Below, piece by piece: positions 27,633 to 36,220 of a stretch of 64,000 nt of DNA. The notes beneath the pieces were generated by a model. The model did not search any database. It saw nothing but the letters and a program-made list of their open reading frames with translations, and was not told where the DNA came from. Source of the DNA: Methylococcaceae bacterium (GTDB lineage Bacteria; Pseudomonadota; Gammaproteobacteria; Methylococcales; Methylomonadaceae); NCBI GenBank assembly GCA_006844705.1, contig SPJS01000067.1:41511-105510 (forward strand), written 5' to 3'. Both the position numbers and the translations under genes were made by a program. Numbering within the stretch: the first letter of the stretch is position 1; each line of letters starts with the position of its first letter.

Positions 27633-27919
27633 GTGCAAATTCATTGTTTCTTCATAAGCCAGCTAGATTAGACAAATTTGATAGGGTAGAATTACACAAA
27701 ATATTTGTGAAAATTCCGTGTCAGTAAAAAACTGACAGAGTTCAAATCCCAGGTACCGAGTTACCATTCGGTGTGATAGCTCGAATTAGCGCAAACTCAT
27801 TGTGATGATGCTCATCATATTGTTCAGCATTAGGCTATAACAAATAATTTTAAAGAATTAAGACTGAACATAAATAAATGCATACAGGTTTTAAAACTAC
27901 AAAAAGAGGAGGCCGCTCC
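27633..27919. promoter_or_regulatory. Cox operon leader with three palindromes
   Basis: This 287 bp non-coding leader holds several short perfect inverted repeats: CACAAA-ATA-TTTGTG (27695-27709), TGTCAGT-N5-ACTGACA (27719-27737) and ATGATG-CT-CATCAT (near 27805-27818). The last follows TGTGA and could alternatively be a weak CRP-type site. They look like operators or RNA hairpins for the cox operon, but I recognise no specific regulator. A GGAGG ribosome site at the 3' end serves coxB. Confidence 0.45.
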
Positions 27920-29077
27920 GTGAAAATGAGAAAGCAACTGTACTCAGGCTTTGCTTTATTGATGCTGGGGTTAAACAGTGCGCAAGCTGCTTATACATTG
28001 AATATGACCAAGGGGGTCACTGAAATAAGCCGCGATGTCTACGATCTGCATATGTTGATTCTGTGGATTTGCGTGTTTATCGGTATTGCAGTATTCGGCA
28101 CTATGTTTTATTCGATTTTTCATCACAGGAAATCGAAAGGTCATAAAGCTGCCCAATTCCATGAAAATACAACAGTGGAAATTGTCTGGACAATTATTCC
28201 CAGTTTAATTTTGATTGGTATGGCTATTCCTGCGACGAAAGCGCTGGTTGAGCTTGATGATGTGCAAGAAGCTGAAATGTCAATCAAGGTTACGGGGTGG
28301 CAATGGAAATGGGAATATGAATATCTGGATAATGGGATCCGTTTTTTCAGTACTCTGGATGCAGCCAGTAATGCTGCCCGTCAGGTGGGCTCAGGCATAG
28401 ACCCTAATTCAGTCCCAAACTATCTATTGAATGTTGATCATCCACTGGTTGTTCCGATTAATACTAAAATCAGATTTCTCTTTACTGCGGCAGATGTGAT
28501 TCACTCTTGGTGGGTACCTGCATTGGGATGGAAAAAAGACACCAACCCTGGCTTTATTAATGAAAGCTGGACCTATGTAGAAAGACCGGGTGTCTACCGA
28601 GGTCAATGTGCGGAATTGTGTGGTAAAGACCATGGCTTTATGCCGATTGTGGTTATCGCTATGGAAAAGGAAGAGTATGCACAATGGGTTGCAGAAAAAC
28701 AGGCTGATATCGCAGCCGAAGCAGGTGCGGCTGAAAAAGAATGGACTGCTGAAGAGTTAATGGCAGAAGGCAAGGCTGTATATGATTCCAATTGTTCATC
28801 GTGCCATATGCCTGACGGTTCGGGTATGCCGGGAACGTTTCCAGCAATTACAGACAGTTCAGTTGTCACCGGAGAAATGGATGCTCAGATCGACCTCATG
28901 ATGAAAGGCAAAGGGATGATGCCGGCATTTGGATCAATGTTGGGCGCTGTCGATTTTGCTGCCGTTGCTACCTATATTCGTAACGATCTGGGTAACAGCG
29001 TAGGGGACTCAATTCAACCAAAAGTTATTCAGTCTCTGCAGGCAGAAGTCGCTTCAGATGAAGAAGACGAAGAATAG
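27920..29077 (+). CDS. coxB: Cytochrome c oxidase subunit II with fused cytochrome c domain
   Basis: Entry point for electrons in the aa3-type oxidase. A signal peptide (ending N-S-A-Q-A-A) is followed by two membrane helices. The CuA domain has HSWWVPALG and GQCAELCGKDHGFM, which hold the Cys, His and Met ligands. A C-terminal c-type heme domain with CSSCH completes the caa3 form. I use the GTG at 27920, seven bases after GGAGG, rather than the open-frame ATG at 27878 that has no ribosome site. Protein length 385. First gene of coxB-coxA-small ORF-ctaG-coxC. Confidence 0.94.
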   Translation: MKMRKQLYSGFALLMLGLNSAQAAYTLNMTKGVTEISRDVYDLHMLILWICVFIGIAVFGTMFYSIFHHRKSKGHKAAQFHENTTVEIVWTIIPSLILIGMAIPATKALVELDDVQEAEMSIKVTGWQWKWEYEYLDNGIRFFSTLDAASNAARQVGSGIDPNSVPNYLLNVDHPLVVPINTKIRFLFTAADVIHSWWVPALGWKKDTNPGFINESWTYVERPGVYRGQCAELCGKDHGFMPIVVIAMEKEEYAQWVAEKQADIAAEAGAAEKEWTAEELMAEGKAVYDSNCSSCHMPDGSGMPGTFPAITDSSVVTGEMDAQIDLMMKGKGMMPAFGSMLGAVDFAAVATYIRNDLGNSVGDSIQPKVIQSLQAEVASDEEDEE

Positions 29078-29118
29078 TTTTTATTAATATTTAATTCAAA
29101 ATTCTAAGAGGAAAAGTT

Positions 29119-30723
29119 ATGTCATCTGTTGTTGCTGAACATGACGATCATCATGATCACGGCCCGGAAAAGGGCATTCTGAGATGGATTTTTACAACCA
29201 ATCATAAAGATATTGGTACCTTGTATCTGTTTTTTGCGCTAGCCATGTTTTTTGTTGGCGGAACGATGGCTTTGATTATTCGTTCAGAATTATTTGAGCC
29301 CGGAATGCAGTTTGTAGAGCCGCAATTTTTTAATTCCATGACGACCATGCACGCACTTGTGATGGTTTTTGGGGCGGTAATGCCAGCCTTTGTTGGTCTT
29401 GCGAACTGGATGATTCCATTAATGATTGGTGCGCCGGATATGGCGTTGCCAAGAATGAATAACATGAGCTTCTGGATGCTCGTTGCGGGTGTGCTGTTGC
29501 TAGCCAGTACATTGTTTATGGAAGGTGGAGCGCCTGCATCAGGCTGGACTTTATACCCACCGTTGGTGCTGCAAACCGGTGATGCTCTGCCGTTTGCAAT
29601 TTTTTCAGTTCACATGCTGGGTATTTCATCCATCATGGGGGCGATCAATGTCATCGTGACGGTCTTCAATATGCGTGCCCCAGGTATGACATTGATGAAA
29701 ATGCCATTGTTCGTTTGGACCTGGTTGATTACTGCATTCCTGTTGATCGCGATTATGCCGGTCTTTGCCGGGGCCGTGACCATGCTGTTAACGGATCGTT
29801 TTTTTGAAACCAGTTTCTTTGATGCAGCTGGTGGTGGTGATCCGGTTCTGTATCAACATATTTTCTGGTTCTTTGGCCATCCAGAAGTTTATGTGATGAT
29901 TTTGCCAACGTTTGGCGTGGCATCCACAATTATTCCTGTCTTTGCGCGTAAGCCGCTGTTTGGTTATACCTCGATGGTATATGCGACCTCTGCAATTGCA
30001 TTTTTATCCTTCATCGTATGGGCGCATCATATGTTTACTGTAGGTATGCCGATTGCCGGTGAACTGTACTTTATGTACGCCACCATGTTAATTGCTGTGC
30101 CGACAGGGGTAAAAGTCTTCAACTGGACGGCCACGATGTGGAAAGGTGCGATGACGTTTGAAACGCCTATGCTGTTTTCTATAGCCTTCGTGGTGTTGTT
30201 TACCATGGGTGGATTTACCGGTTTGATGATGTCAGTTGCACCATCAGACTTTCAATACCATGACACCTATTTTATTGTGGCTCACTTCCACTATACATTG
30301 GTGCCTGCTTCTGTTTTTATTCTGATGGCAGCAGGATATTTCTGGTTACCTAAATGGACCGGGAACATGTATAACGAAAGAATTGGACGTTTACATTTCT
30401 GGTTGTCTGCAATCTCTGTAAATATACTGTTTTTCCCGCAGCATTTCCTGGGGTTGGCGGGTATGCCGCGTCGTATTCCTGATTATGCTGTGCAATTTGC
30501 TGACTGGAATATGATTTCCAGTATCGGAGCGTTTATTTATGGTTTCAGTCAGCTTATTTTTGTCTGGATTGTGTTTGATACGATTAAAGGCGGTTCAGGT
30601 AAAGCGACTGATGAAGTATGGGAAGATGCCAGGAAGCATAGTCTGGAGTGGACGTTACCCTCACCCACGCCTTACCATACGTTTGAAAAGCCACCGGAAA
30701 AAATTCCAACTGAACACTTTTAA
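29119..30723 (+). CDS. coxA: Cytochrome c oxidase subunit I
   Basis: Catalytic heme-copper subunit of 534 residues with twelve membrane helices. The CuB/Tyr crosslink region is [13 protein letters not shown] and the other CuB histidines are in WAHHMF. The heme a/a3 ligands lie in [15 protein letters not shown]. These place it in the A-family (aa3-type) oxidases. A 41 bp gap follows coxB with a GAGG ribosome site. Confidence 0.97.
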   Translation: MSSVVAEHDDHHDHGPEKGILRWIFTTNHKDIGTLYLFFALAMFFVGGTMALIIRSELFEPGMQFVEPQFFNSMTTMHALVMVFGAVMPAFVGLANWMIPLMIGAPDMALPRMNNMSFWMLVAGVLLLASTLFMEGGAPASGWTLYPPLVLQTGDALPFAIFSVHMLGISSIMGAINVIVTVFNMRAPGMTLMKMPLFVWTWLITAFLLIAIMPVFAGAVTMLLTDRFFETSFFDAAGGGDPVLYQHIFWFFGHPEVYVMILPTFGVASTIIPVFARKPLFGYTSMVYATSAIAFLSFIVWAHHMFTVGMPIAGELYFMYATMLIAVPTGVKVFNWTATMWKGAMTFETPMLFSIAFVVLFTMGGFTGLMMSVAPSDFQYHDTYFIVAHFHYTLVPASVFILMAAGYFWLPKWTGNMYNERIGRLHFWLSAISVNILFFPQHFLGLAGMPRRIPDYAVQFADWNMISSIGAFIYGFSQLIFVWIVFDTIKGGSGKATDEVWEDARKHSLEWTLPSPTPYHTFEKPPEKIPTEHF

Positions 30724-30737
30724 TTGGGAGTAATCTT

Positions 30738-30763
30738 GATGTAGCCCATTTACGGGTTACATC
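30738..30763 (+). promoter_or_regulatory. Intercistronic hairpin between coxA and the small assembly ORF
   Basis: GATGTAGCCC and GGGTTACATC pair over ten positions (one mismatch) around a six-base loop, 15 bp after coxA. There is no T-run, so it is more likely an mRNA processing or 3'-stabilising element than a terminator. Confidence 0.5.
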
Positions 30764-30773
30764 AACCAATGTT

Positions 30774-30872
30774 ATGGATCTGAAAAAGAAAAATTTATTA
30801 AGTGCAGTATTACTTTTTATCGTGGCATTTGCGATTTATATTTATGCAGCCTGGCAAGCGATGACTCGATGA
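30774..30872 (+). CDS. Cytochrome oxidase small assembly/accessory protein (32 aa)
   Basis: A 32-residue protein between coxA and ctaG. It has a lysine-rich start (M-D-L-K-K-K-N), then one membrane helix (about residues 8-26) and a short tail ending M-T-R. It is translationally coupled: its TGA overlaps the ctaG ATG (ATGA). Comparable very small single-helix ORFs at this place in proteobacterial cox operons are annotated as cytochrome oxidase small assembly proteins, but at this size homology cannot be shown by eye. Coupling and position are the main support. Confidence 0.65.
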   Translation: MDLKKKNLLSAVLLFIVAFAIYIYAAWQAMTR

Positions 30873-31423
30873 ATGAGCTGGTCGCACAAAAAAATGGCAA
30901 GTTAGTCAAACAGTTATTGCTGATAGCCATTGGCATGTTCGGATTTGGCTATGCATTAGTGCCAATTTACGACGTATTTTGTGAGATTACCGGGTTAAAT
31001 GGCAAAACTAGTGAAACCGCTGTTCAAGTATCAGGGGATTATGAAATTGATTTGTCGCGAAATATCAGGCTTGAATTTGTCACCTCTTTAAACAAGGCCG
31101 CGCCGATTGAGTTTAAAAGTGAAGTAAACAAGCTTGAAGTTCATCCGGGTAAATACTATACCGTTAATTTCATTGCTGAAAATAAAACTGATAAGGCGTT
31201 AATTGCACGGGCGATTCCCAGTGTAACGCCAGGTTTAACGGCTGAGTATCTTGAAAAGACACAATGTTTTTGTTTTCAGGAGCAAAAATTTGAACCGCGT
31301 GAGCGAAAATTGATGCCGGTCAGATTTGTCATCGCACCGGATCTGCCTGATAAATACAAAACCATGACACTGGCTTATACTTTTTTTGATAATACTGACA
31401 GAAAATTAAACAAACAAAAATAG
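30869..31423 (+). CDS. ctaG: Cytochrome c oxidase assembly protein CtaG/Cox11
   Basis: Periplasm-facing, membrane-anchored copper chaperone that delivers CuB to subunit I. 184 residues: one N-terminal helix (about 13-33), then an immunoglobulin-like domain with the copper motif C-F-C-F in KTQCFCFQEQ and FEPRERKLMPVRF. Overlaps the 32-residue protein by 4 bp; coxC follows after 9 bp. Confidence 0.95.
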   Translation: MNELVAQKNGKLVKQLLLIAIGMFGFGYALVPIYDVFCEITGLNGKTSETAVQVSGDYEIDLSRNIRLEFVTSLNKAAPIEFKSEVNKLEVHPGKYYTVNFIAENKTDKALIARAIPSVTPGLTAEYLEKTQCFCFQEQKFEPRERKLMPVRFVIAPDLPDKYKTMTLAYTFFDNTDRKLNKQK

Positions 31424-31432
31424 GGGAAGGTA

Positions 31433-32299
31433 ATGTCTACAGATAAAGCGTATTACATACCAAGCAAGGCAGTCTGGCCGTTTATTGGTACCATAGGATT
31501 AATGACTACATTGGCGGGGTTTGCCAATTATCTAAATGGATTTGGTTATGGGTCAACCATGATGGTATTCGGCCTGATGCTGTTTGTACTGATGCTAACC
31601 GGATGGTTTGCATTGCAAGCGGCAGAAAGTGAATCAGGCATGCATAATCATGGTGTGGAAATTTCCTACCGTATGGGAATGATGTGGTTCATTTTCTCGG
31701 AAGTGATGTTCTTTGCCGTATTTTTTGGGGCATTATGGTACACCAGAAACCTTTCAGTTGACTGGTTAGGTGGCTTCGGTGACGGCCCCGGGCGATCAAC
31801 CAATATGTTATGGCCAGACTTTGAAGCGCATTGGCCAACCAATGGGCCGGGTGAAATCGGCGGCGAGTTTGAAACAATGGGGGCGTTTGGATTGCCTTTG
31901 TTAAATACGCTATTACTGTTAAGCAGTGGTGTAACCTGTACCTGGGCACATCATGGTTTGTTAGCAGGACACCGAGATCAATTAATTAAAGGATTGGCTG
32001 CGACAGTTGGCCTGGGTTTCCTGTTTGTTATTTGTCAAGCGACTGAGTACCATGAAGCTTATACAGAAATGGGGTTGACCCTGGGGTCTGGTATTTATGG
32101 TTCAACATTCTTTATGTTGACAGGTTTTCATGGATTTCACGTCTGTGTGGGGGCGATCATTCTGACCGTTGTCTTGTTCAGAAGTATGAAAGGTCACTTC
32201 ACGCCAGAGAATCATTTTGCGTTTGAAGGTGCGGCCTGGTATTGGCACTTTGTTGATGTGGTCTGGCTGGGATTGTTTATCTTTGTTTATATCTTATAA
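31433..32299 (+). CDS. coxC: Cytochrome c oxidase subunit III
   Basis: A 288-residue seven-helix subunit that supports proton uptake and stability. Typical segments: GMMWFIFSEVMFFAVFFGAL, ATEYHEAY, STFFMLTGFHGFHVCVG and the final AWYWHFVDVVWLGLF. Last gene of the first cox transcript; a bidirectional terminator follows. Confidence 0.96.
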   Translation: MSTDKAYYIPSKAVWPFIGTIGLMTTLAGFANYLNGFGYGSTMMVFGLMLFVLMLTGWFALQAAESESGMHNHGVEISYRMGMMWFIFSEVMFFAVFFGALWYTRNLSVDWLGGFGDGPGRSTNMLWPDFEAHWPTNGPGEIGGEFETMGAFGLPLLNTLLLLSSGVTCTWAHHGLLAGHRDQLIKGLAATVGLGFLFVICQATEYHEAYTEMGLTLGSGIYGSTFFMLTGFHGFHVCVGAIILTVVLFRSMKGHFTPENHFAFEGAAWYWHFVDVVWLGLFIFVYIL

Positions 32300-32314
32300 A
32301 CACATTTAAACCTG

Positions 32315-32350
32315 GAAAAAAGCGTGGCTGATTAGCCGCGCTTTTTTTTT
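32315..32350. terminator. Bidirectional Rho-independent terminator
   Basis: A 9-bp stem (AGCGTGGCT with AGCCGCGCT, one G-U) is flanked by an A-run on the left and nine or more T on the right, so it works for coxC (+) and the convergent DUF2909 gene (-). Confidence 0.9.
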
Positions 32351-32355
32351 GCGTA

Positions 32356-32643
32356 TTACTCAGGAAGAGCGGGTGTCTCTAGAGTAGTAGAAGAGTCTTT
32401 GGTTACTGGTATTTGAGTGGGATGAATTCTACTGCCAATCCCCGTAGGTTTAATTAATCCGGTAGCTATGGCAATGACAACTAAAATAAATAAAACCAAA
32501 GACAGACCGATTCGCATAGTTAATGCATTTAATATTTTCTTCGAGACGTCAGGGTCTTTGTTTTTATTATGAACGAAGTGAAATAATGCAGAACCAAGAC
32601 TGGCAACAATGATGAGAAAAAGAATTACAAACAGAATTTTCAT
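32356..32643 (-). CDS. DUF2909-type twin-transmembrane protein
   Basis: A 95-residue protein with two membrane helices (about 1-23 and 45-63) separated by a charged loop, then a proline-rich tail. The pattern I-V-A-S-L-G-S-A-L-F-H-F with ALTMRIGLSLVLF matches DUF2909, a family regularly found beside surf1/coxC in gammaproteobacteria and of unknown biochemical role. It is divergent from surf1 with 60 bp between the starts. Confidence 0.82.
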   Translation of the reverse strand: MKILFVILFLIIVASLGSALFHFVHNKNKDPDVSKKILNALTMRIGLSLVLFILVVIAIATGLIKPTGIGSRIHPTQIPVTKDSSTTLETPALPE

Positions 32644-32703
32644 TAGGTATGGCCATTACAAAATTGTATTTTCAATGATCAGCCCACGAATGCCAATAGC
32701 CAA

Positions 32704-33441
32704 ATGAAAAAAATATGTCAGCCCATTGTTATCGCCAAAATTCACTTCAGCATCTGTGGTTTGATGGTTATAGTATTGATGGTAACTGTGTTATGTGCTC
32801 TGGGTTTTTGGCAATTAGGTCGGGCTGAAGAAAAAAAACTCTTTCTGGCCAGACAACAGCAGGCTGATCAGGAGGCGGTGAATTTGAATGCACTGCAGTC
32901 TGCTTCATTGGCTGACCTTGAATACAAAACAGTCACGGTGACAGGCCACTATGATGATTCAAGGCAGATATTGATCAATAATCAAATCAAGCAGGGTAAG
33001 GTTGGTTATTTTGTGTTGACGCCATTGTTTATCTCGCAACAAAATAATACGGTTTTGGTCAACAGGGGCTGGGTGGCAAAAGATTTAAAACGCTCCACTT
33101 ATCCTGACGTGAGCCTGGTGGAAAAAACAGTCACTCTGAAAGGCAGAGTCAATCACTTTCCATCCGTTGGCCTGATTCTGGAAGGCGCGGATGAGCCCAC
33201 ACAAGGTTGGCCAACGGAAGTTCAGGTTATTAATGTCGATAAAATGTCCGCGAAACTGGATTACCGGATTCTGGACTTCCAGATAGAGCTGAGTGCAAAC
33301 CAGTCACAAGGCTATCTGCGTAACTGGACAGAATTACGTATAATCCCCCCGGAAAAACATATCGCTTATGCCGTGCAATGGTTTGCATTAGCGTTAACAT
33401 TAATCATCTTGTATGTTTGGTATTCAGTAAAAAGAAAATGA
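32704..33441 (+). CDS. SURF1 family cytochrome oxidase assembly protein
   Basis: Helps heme A insertion into subunit I. 245 residues with an N-terminal helix including L-G-F-W-Q-L-G-R-A-E and a C-terminal helix. The inter-membrane domain has the family motif VLVNRGWVAKD and ends with H-I-A-Y-A-V-Q-W-F-A-L-A. Overlaps the next gene by 4 bp. Confidence 0.93.
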   Translation: MKKICQPIVIAKIHFSICGLMVIVLMVTVLCALGFWQLGRAEEKKLFLARQQQADQEAVNLNALQSASLADLEYKTVTVTGHYDDSRQILINNQIKQGKVGYFVLTPLFISQQNNTVLVNRGWVAKDLKRSTYPDVSLVEKTVTLKGRVNHFPSVGLILEGADEPTQGWPTEVQVINVDKMSAKLDYRILDFQIELSANQSQGYLRNWTELRIIPPEKHIAYAVQWFALALTLIILYVWYSVKRK

Positions 33442-34031
33442 GTAATACATTAATAAAAAACAGAATCATAATTATTCTGTTGTTTGCCATGACGATTATT
33501 CCGTTCAGCATCGCATGGTATATGTCAGTTAATACGGAGTGGGTGGCTGAAGGCACAAACAAAGGTCAGCTGATTGACCCGGTGATTACTGCAGACCATG
33601 CCGACTTTACTGGACTTGATCAATTCTCGATTGATAATCTGACTGAAAGAAAAGGGCGCTGGGTTTTGTTGAATCTTATTGAGCAGCAAGAGTGTACTGA
33701 ACGCTGTCTAGATGCATTGCATAAAAGTAAGCAGTTGCGTTTGATGATGAGTAAAGATTTAACCCGCATCAGACGAATGGCGTTGTTGATGCACCCGAAT
33801 GTCAGCACGGAGGCGTCAACGTGGTGGGAAGATGATATTAGATTGTTAAGAACATTGCCCAGCACAGCACTAAAATCAAAAATTTCAGCGGCAATTAATG
33901 GACCTCTTGAGGGAGGCTTGCTGTTAATGGATCCGTTGGGAAACATTATGATGTGGTATGGTCCTGAATTTAATCCTTATGATGTAAAAGCAGATTTGGC
34001 AAAATTGTTGAAATTCTCGCAAGTAGGCTAG
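33438..34031 (+). CDS. Membrane-anchored SCO-like/thioredoxin-fold protein of the cox cluster
   Basis: 197 residues with an N-terminal membrane helix (about 8-28) and a periplasmic domain. Features recalling Sco/thioredoxin folds: a strand W-V-L-L-N-L, a C-x3-C pair (C86, C90, in ECTERC) at the place of the Sco copper site, and a late LLLMDPLGNIMMWYGPEFNP segment like the L-V-D-P-x-G of Sco proteins. The Sco copper histidine is not evident. The start is the ATG overlapping the surf1 stop (ATGA), not the upstream in-frame ATG. A role in CuA or redox handling for the oxidase is an inference. Confidence 0.68.
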   Translation: MSNTLIKNRIIIILLFAMTIIPFSIAWYMSVNTEWVAEGTNKGQLIDPVITADHADFTGLDQFSIDNLTERKGRWVLLNLIEQQECTERCLDALHKSKQLRLMMSKDLTRIRRMALLMHPNVSTEASTWWEDDIRLLRTLPSTALKSKISAAINGPLEGGLLLMDPLGNIMMWYGPEFNPYDVKADLAKLLKFSQVG

Positions 34032-34113
34032 GAGACTGACGGGTTATGGGGTTAGTAACGAGGCGATATCCCATCGCCGCAGTAGAATTATCCATAATCC
34101 GACGGCCTCCTAG
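34028..34113. repeat. REP-like palindromic element with nested hairpin
   Basis: Two 22-nt arms (34028-34049 and 34092-34113) are inverted copies matching at 18 of 22 positions. Between them is a perfect 6-bp hairpin, GGCGAT-N5-ATCGCC, at 34062-34078. The arm core TAGGAGACTGACGGGTTATG recurs at 39253-39272 on the other strand with two changes. This looks like a REP/BIME or MITE-type extragenic element. It begins at the stop codon of the preceding gene and ends 67 bp before the ctaA-ftsY fusion. Confidence 0.65.
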
Positions 34114-34180
34114 ATTAGTCGATTCCTGATCAGATATCAGGTTTTTCTACGGGCAAAAAAATAATAAAGACAGGTTTGAA

Positions 34181-36220
34181 ATGTTTAGAAGTTTAAGTTT
34201 AATCAGTGCCGTTATAACCCTCGTAGTCATTGTCATGGGGGCCTATGTGCGGTTGTCAGATGCCGGTCTGGGCTGTCCTGACTGGCCGGGTTGCTATGGA
34301 CAGTCTGTACTCAGTGATAGCGAAGAATTCAGAATGAATGCCGAAGCGCTATATCCGCAACATCCGCTGGATCTGAGTAAGGCGTGGAAAGAGATGGGGC
34401 ATAGATACGCTGCGGGAATTCTTTCCTTATTTATTGTATTGATGTTTTGTACGTCCTGGTGTGTCAAAAAGCACCGATGGTTTGCGGTGTTGTCCAGTGT
34501 GTACATGCTAATCCTGATTGGCTGTCAGGCGGCGTTGGGTATGTACACGGTGGCATTAAAAACGATGCCGATTATCGTGACCAGCCATTTGCTGCTCGGC
34601 TTGTTAACATTCTGGAGCCTGATGTGGATATTTTGGCGCAGTCGAACGGACATCAGCGTTAAACCCAGGCCGCATTTTGTATTGTATGGGGTGGCATCCA
34701 TTGTTGCCTTACTGCTGTTTACCCAAAGCCTGTTGGGGGGCTGGGTCAGCAGTAATTTTGCCGCATTGGCCTGTGCTGATTTTCCTACCTGTCTTGGCAG
34801 CTGGCTGCCAGAATCTGCAGATTTCAATAGCGCAATTCATTTGCTACATGGTTTGGAAACAGGACATACTGGTGCGTTAACGCATGAAGGACAGGTGGCA
34901 GCGCATTGGCTGCATCGTGCAGGTGCGCTGACAAGTCTGGCTACGGTATTGCTGTTTACGATTTTCTGTCTGCTTGCACCTTATTCAAAACCCATCAAGA
35001 TGGCCGCCGCATGTTTGTTGGCATTGGTCATTGCTCAATCAGCGTTAGGTGCGCTCAGCATCTTATTGTCGTTACCAATGGCTGTGGCCTTGGTGCATAA
35101 CGCATTTGCCGCGTTGTTGATGTTGCCGGTGGTTTATATCGGGATCTATGCCCGCTTTGCTCCGGCCGAATTAAAAGATATACAAAAACAACCGGTTGTA
35201 GAGTCCGCTCCTGCTTCTCAGCTTATTGCCGAAGCAGAAGATGTCATCGAGCAAGCACCGCAAGTAGAGGAGATTGAAGCCTACGTTGAGCCGGCGTCGG
35301 AATCTCTTTTCCGCAGATTAAAATCACAGCTTAACAAGACGCGGACGGGGTTAAGCGGGGTTTTGTCTGCATTACCGTTTGGTCAGCAAATAGATGAAGA
35401 TGCACTGGAGCAGATTGAAACCAGTCTAATCATGGCCGATGTCGGTGTGGAAGCCACGAACGACATTCTTGAGCGACTGAAACAACGGGTTGATCAAAAC
35501 CAGATTGGCGAGAATGAATCATTGATTGATGTACTGAAACAGGAATTGAATGAAATTCTCGCACCATGCAGTCAGCCGCTGAGGATTCCGCAAAAAGAGG
35601 GGCCGTTTGTCATTCTGGTGGTCGGTGTGAATGGCGCAGGTAAAACCACATCCATCGGTAAACTGGCCAAACGATTACAGGCTCAGGGGCATAGTGTCAT
35701 GCTGGCGGCCGGGGACACCTTTAGAGCGGCGGCAGTCGAGCAATTACAAGCCTGGGGTGACCGTAACACTATTCATGTGGTGGCACAGCATACCGGGGCG
35801 GATTCGGCGTCGGTGATTTATGATGGTGTCCAGTCCGCTCAGGCGAAAGGGGTTGACGTGTTGATTGCCGATACCGCAGGCCGTCTGCATACCAAATCCA
35901 ATTTAATGGAAGAATTAAGCAAGATTAAACGCATTATGGCCAAGCTGGATGATACCGCTCCGCATGAAGTACTTCTGGTACTGGATGCCGGTACCGGTCA
36001 GAACGCCTTGTCCCAGGCGCAGATATTTAATGAAGCCGTCGGTTTAACCGGACTGGCATTGACCAAGCTTGATGGGACTGCCAAAGGCGGGGTGATTTTT
36101 GCACTGGCCAACACATTCAGCATACCGATCCGCTTTATCGGTGTGGGCGAGGGGATTGATGATCTACAGGATTTTGAATCCCAGCAATTTATTGACGCCT
36201 TATTCACCGAAGAAGAATGA
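34181..36220 (+). CDS. Heme A synthase (CtaA/Cox15) fused in frame to signal-recognition-particle receptor FtsY
   Basis: One uninterrupted 679-codon frame. Residues 1-325 are a complete heme A synthase with eight membrane helices, the early RLSDAGLGCPDWPGC, and heme-ligand histidines H74, H136, H245 and H306; it also has the C198/C204 pair. Residues 326-375 are an acidic linker resembling the FtsY A-domain. Residues 376-470 are the FtsY N domain. Residues 471-679 are the GTPase: GVNGAGKT (482-489), DTFRAA (512-517), DTAGR (564-568), TKLDG (628-632) and GVGEGIDDLQDF. No ATG or GTG with a ribosome site occurs between the heme and FtsY parts; the first internal Met (418) is inside the N domain. 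It follows the cox assembly genes and overlaps ftsE by 4 bp. Either a true fusion, tethering FtsY to the membrane, or an assembly join. Confidence 0.88.
   Translation: MFRSLSLISAVITLVVIVMGAYVRLSDAGLGCPDWPGCYGQSVLSDSEEFRMNAEALYPQHPLDLSKAWKEMGHRYAAGILSLFIVLMFCTSWCVKKHRWFAVLSSVYMLILIGCQAALGMYTVALKTMPIIVTSHLLLGLLTFWSLMWIFWRSRTDISVKPRPHFVLYGVASIVALLLFTQSLLGGWVSSNFAALACADFPTCLGSWLPESADFNSAIHLLHGLETGHTGALTHEGQVAAHWLHRAGALTSLATVLLFTIFCLLAPYSKPIKMAAACLLALVIAQSALGALSILLSLPMAVALVHNAFAALLMLPVVYIGIYARFAPAELKDIQKQPVVESAPASQLIAEAEDVIEQAPQVEEIEAYVEPASESLFRRLKSQLNKTRTGLSGVLSALPFGQQIDEDALEQIETSLIMADVGVEATNDILERLKQRVDQNQIGENESLIDVLKQELNEILAPCSQPLRIPQKEGPFVILVVGVNGAGKTTSIGKLAKRLQAQGHSVMLAAGDTFRAAAVEQLQAWGDRNTIHVVAQHTGADSASVIYDGVQSAQAKGVDVLIADTAGRLHTKSNLMEELSKIKRIMAKLDDTAPHEVLLVLDAGTGQNALSQAQIFNEAVGLTGLALTKLDGTAKGGVIFALANTFSIPIRFIGVGEGIDDLQDFESQQFIDALFTEEE

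Noticed and set aside
27738..27775. tRNA-like segment (GAGTTCAAATCCC and GGTACC)
   Set aside because: It resembles a T-arm but no acceptor, D- or anticodon arms can be folded around it.
27878..27919. ATG at 27878 as coxB start
   Set aside because: No ribosome site there, whereas GGAGG is seven bases before the GTG at 27920 and the signal peptide starts after it.
33378..33437. Longer N-terminus for the SCO-like protein
   Set aside because: It lies within the surf1 coding region. The ATGA overlap at 33438 is the better start and gives a clean membrane anchor.
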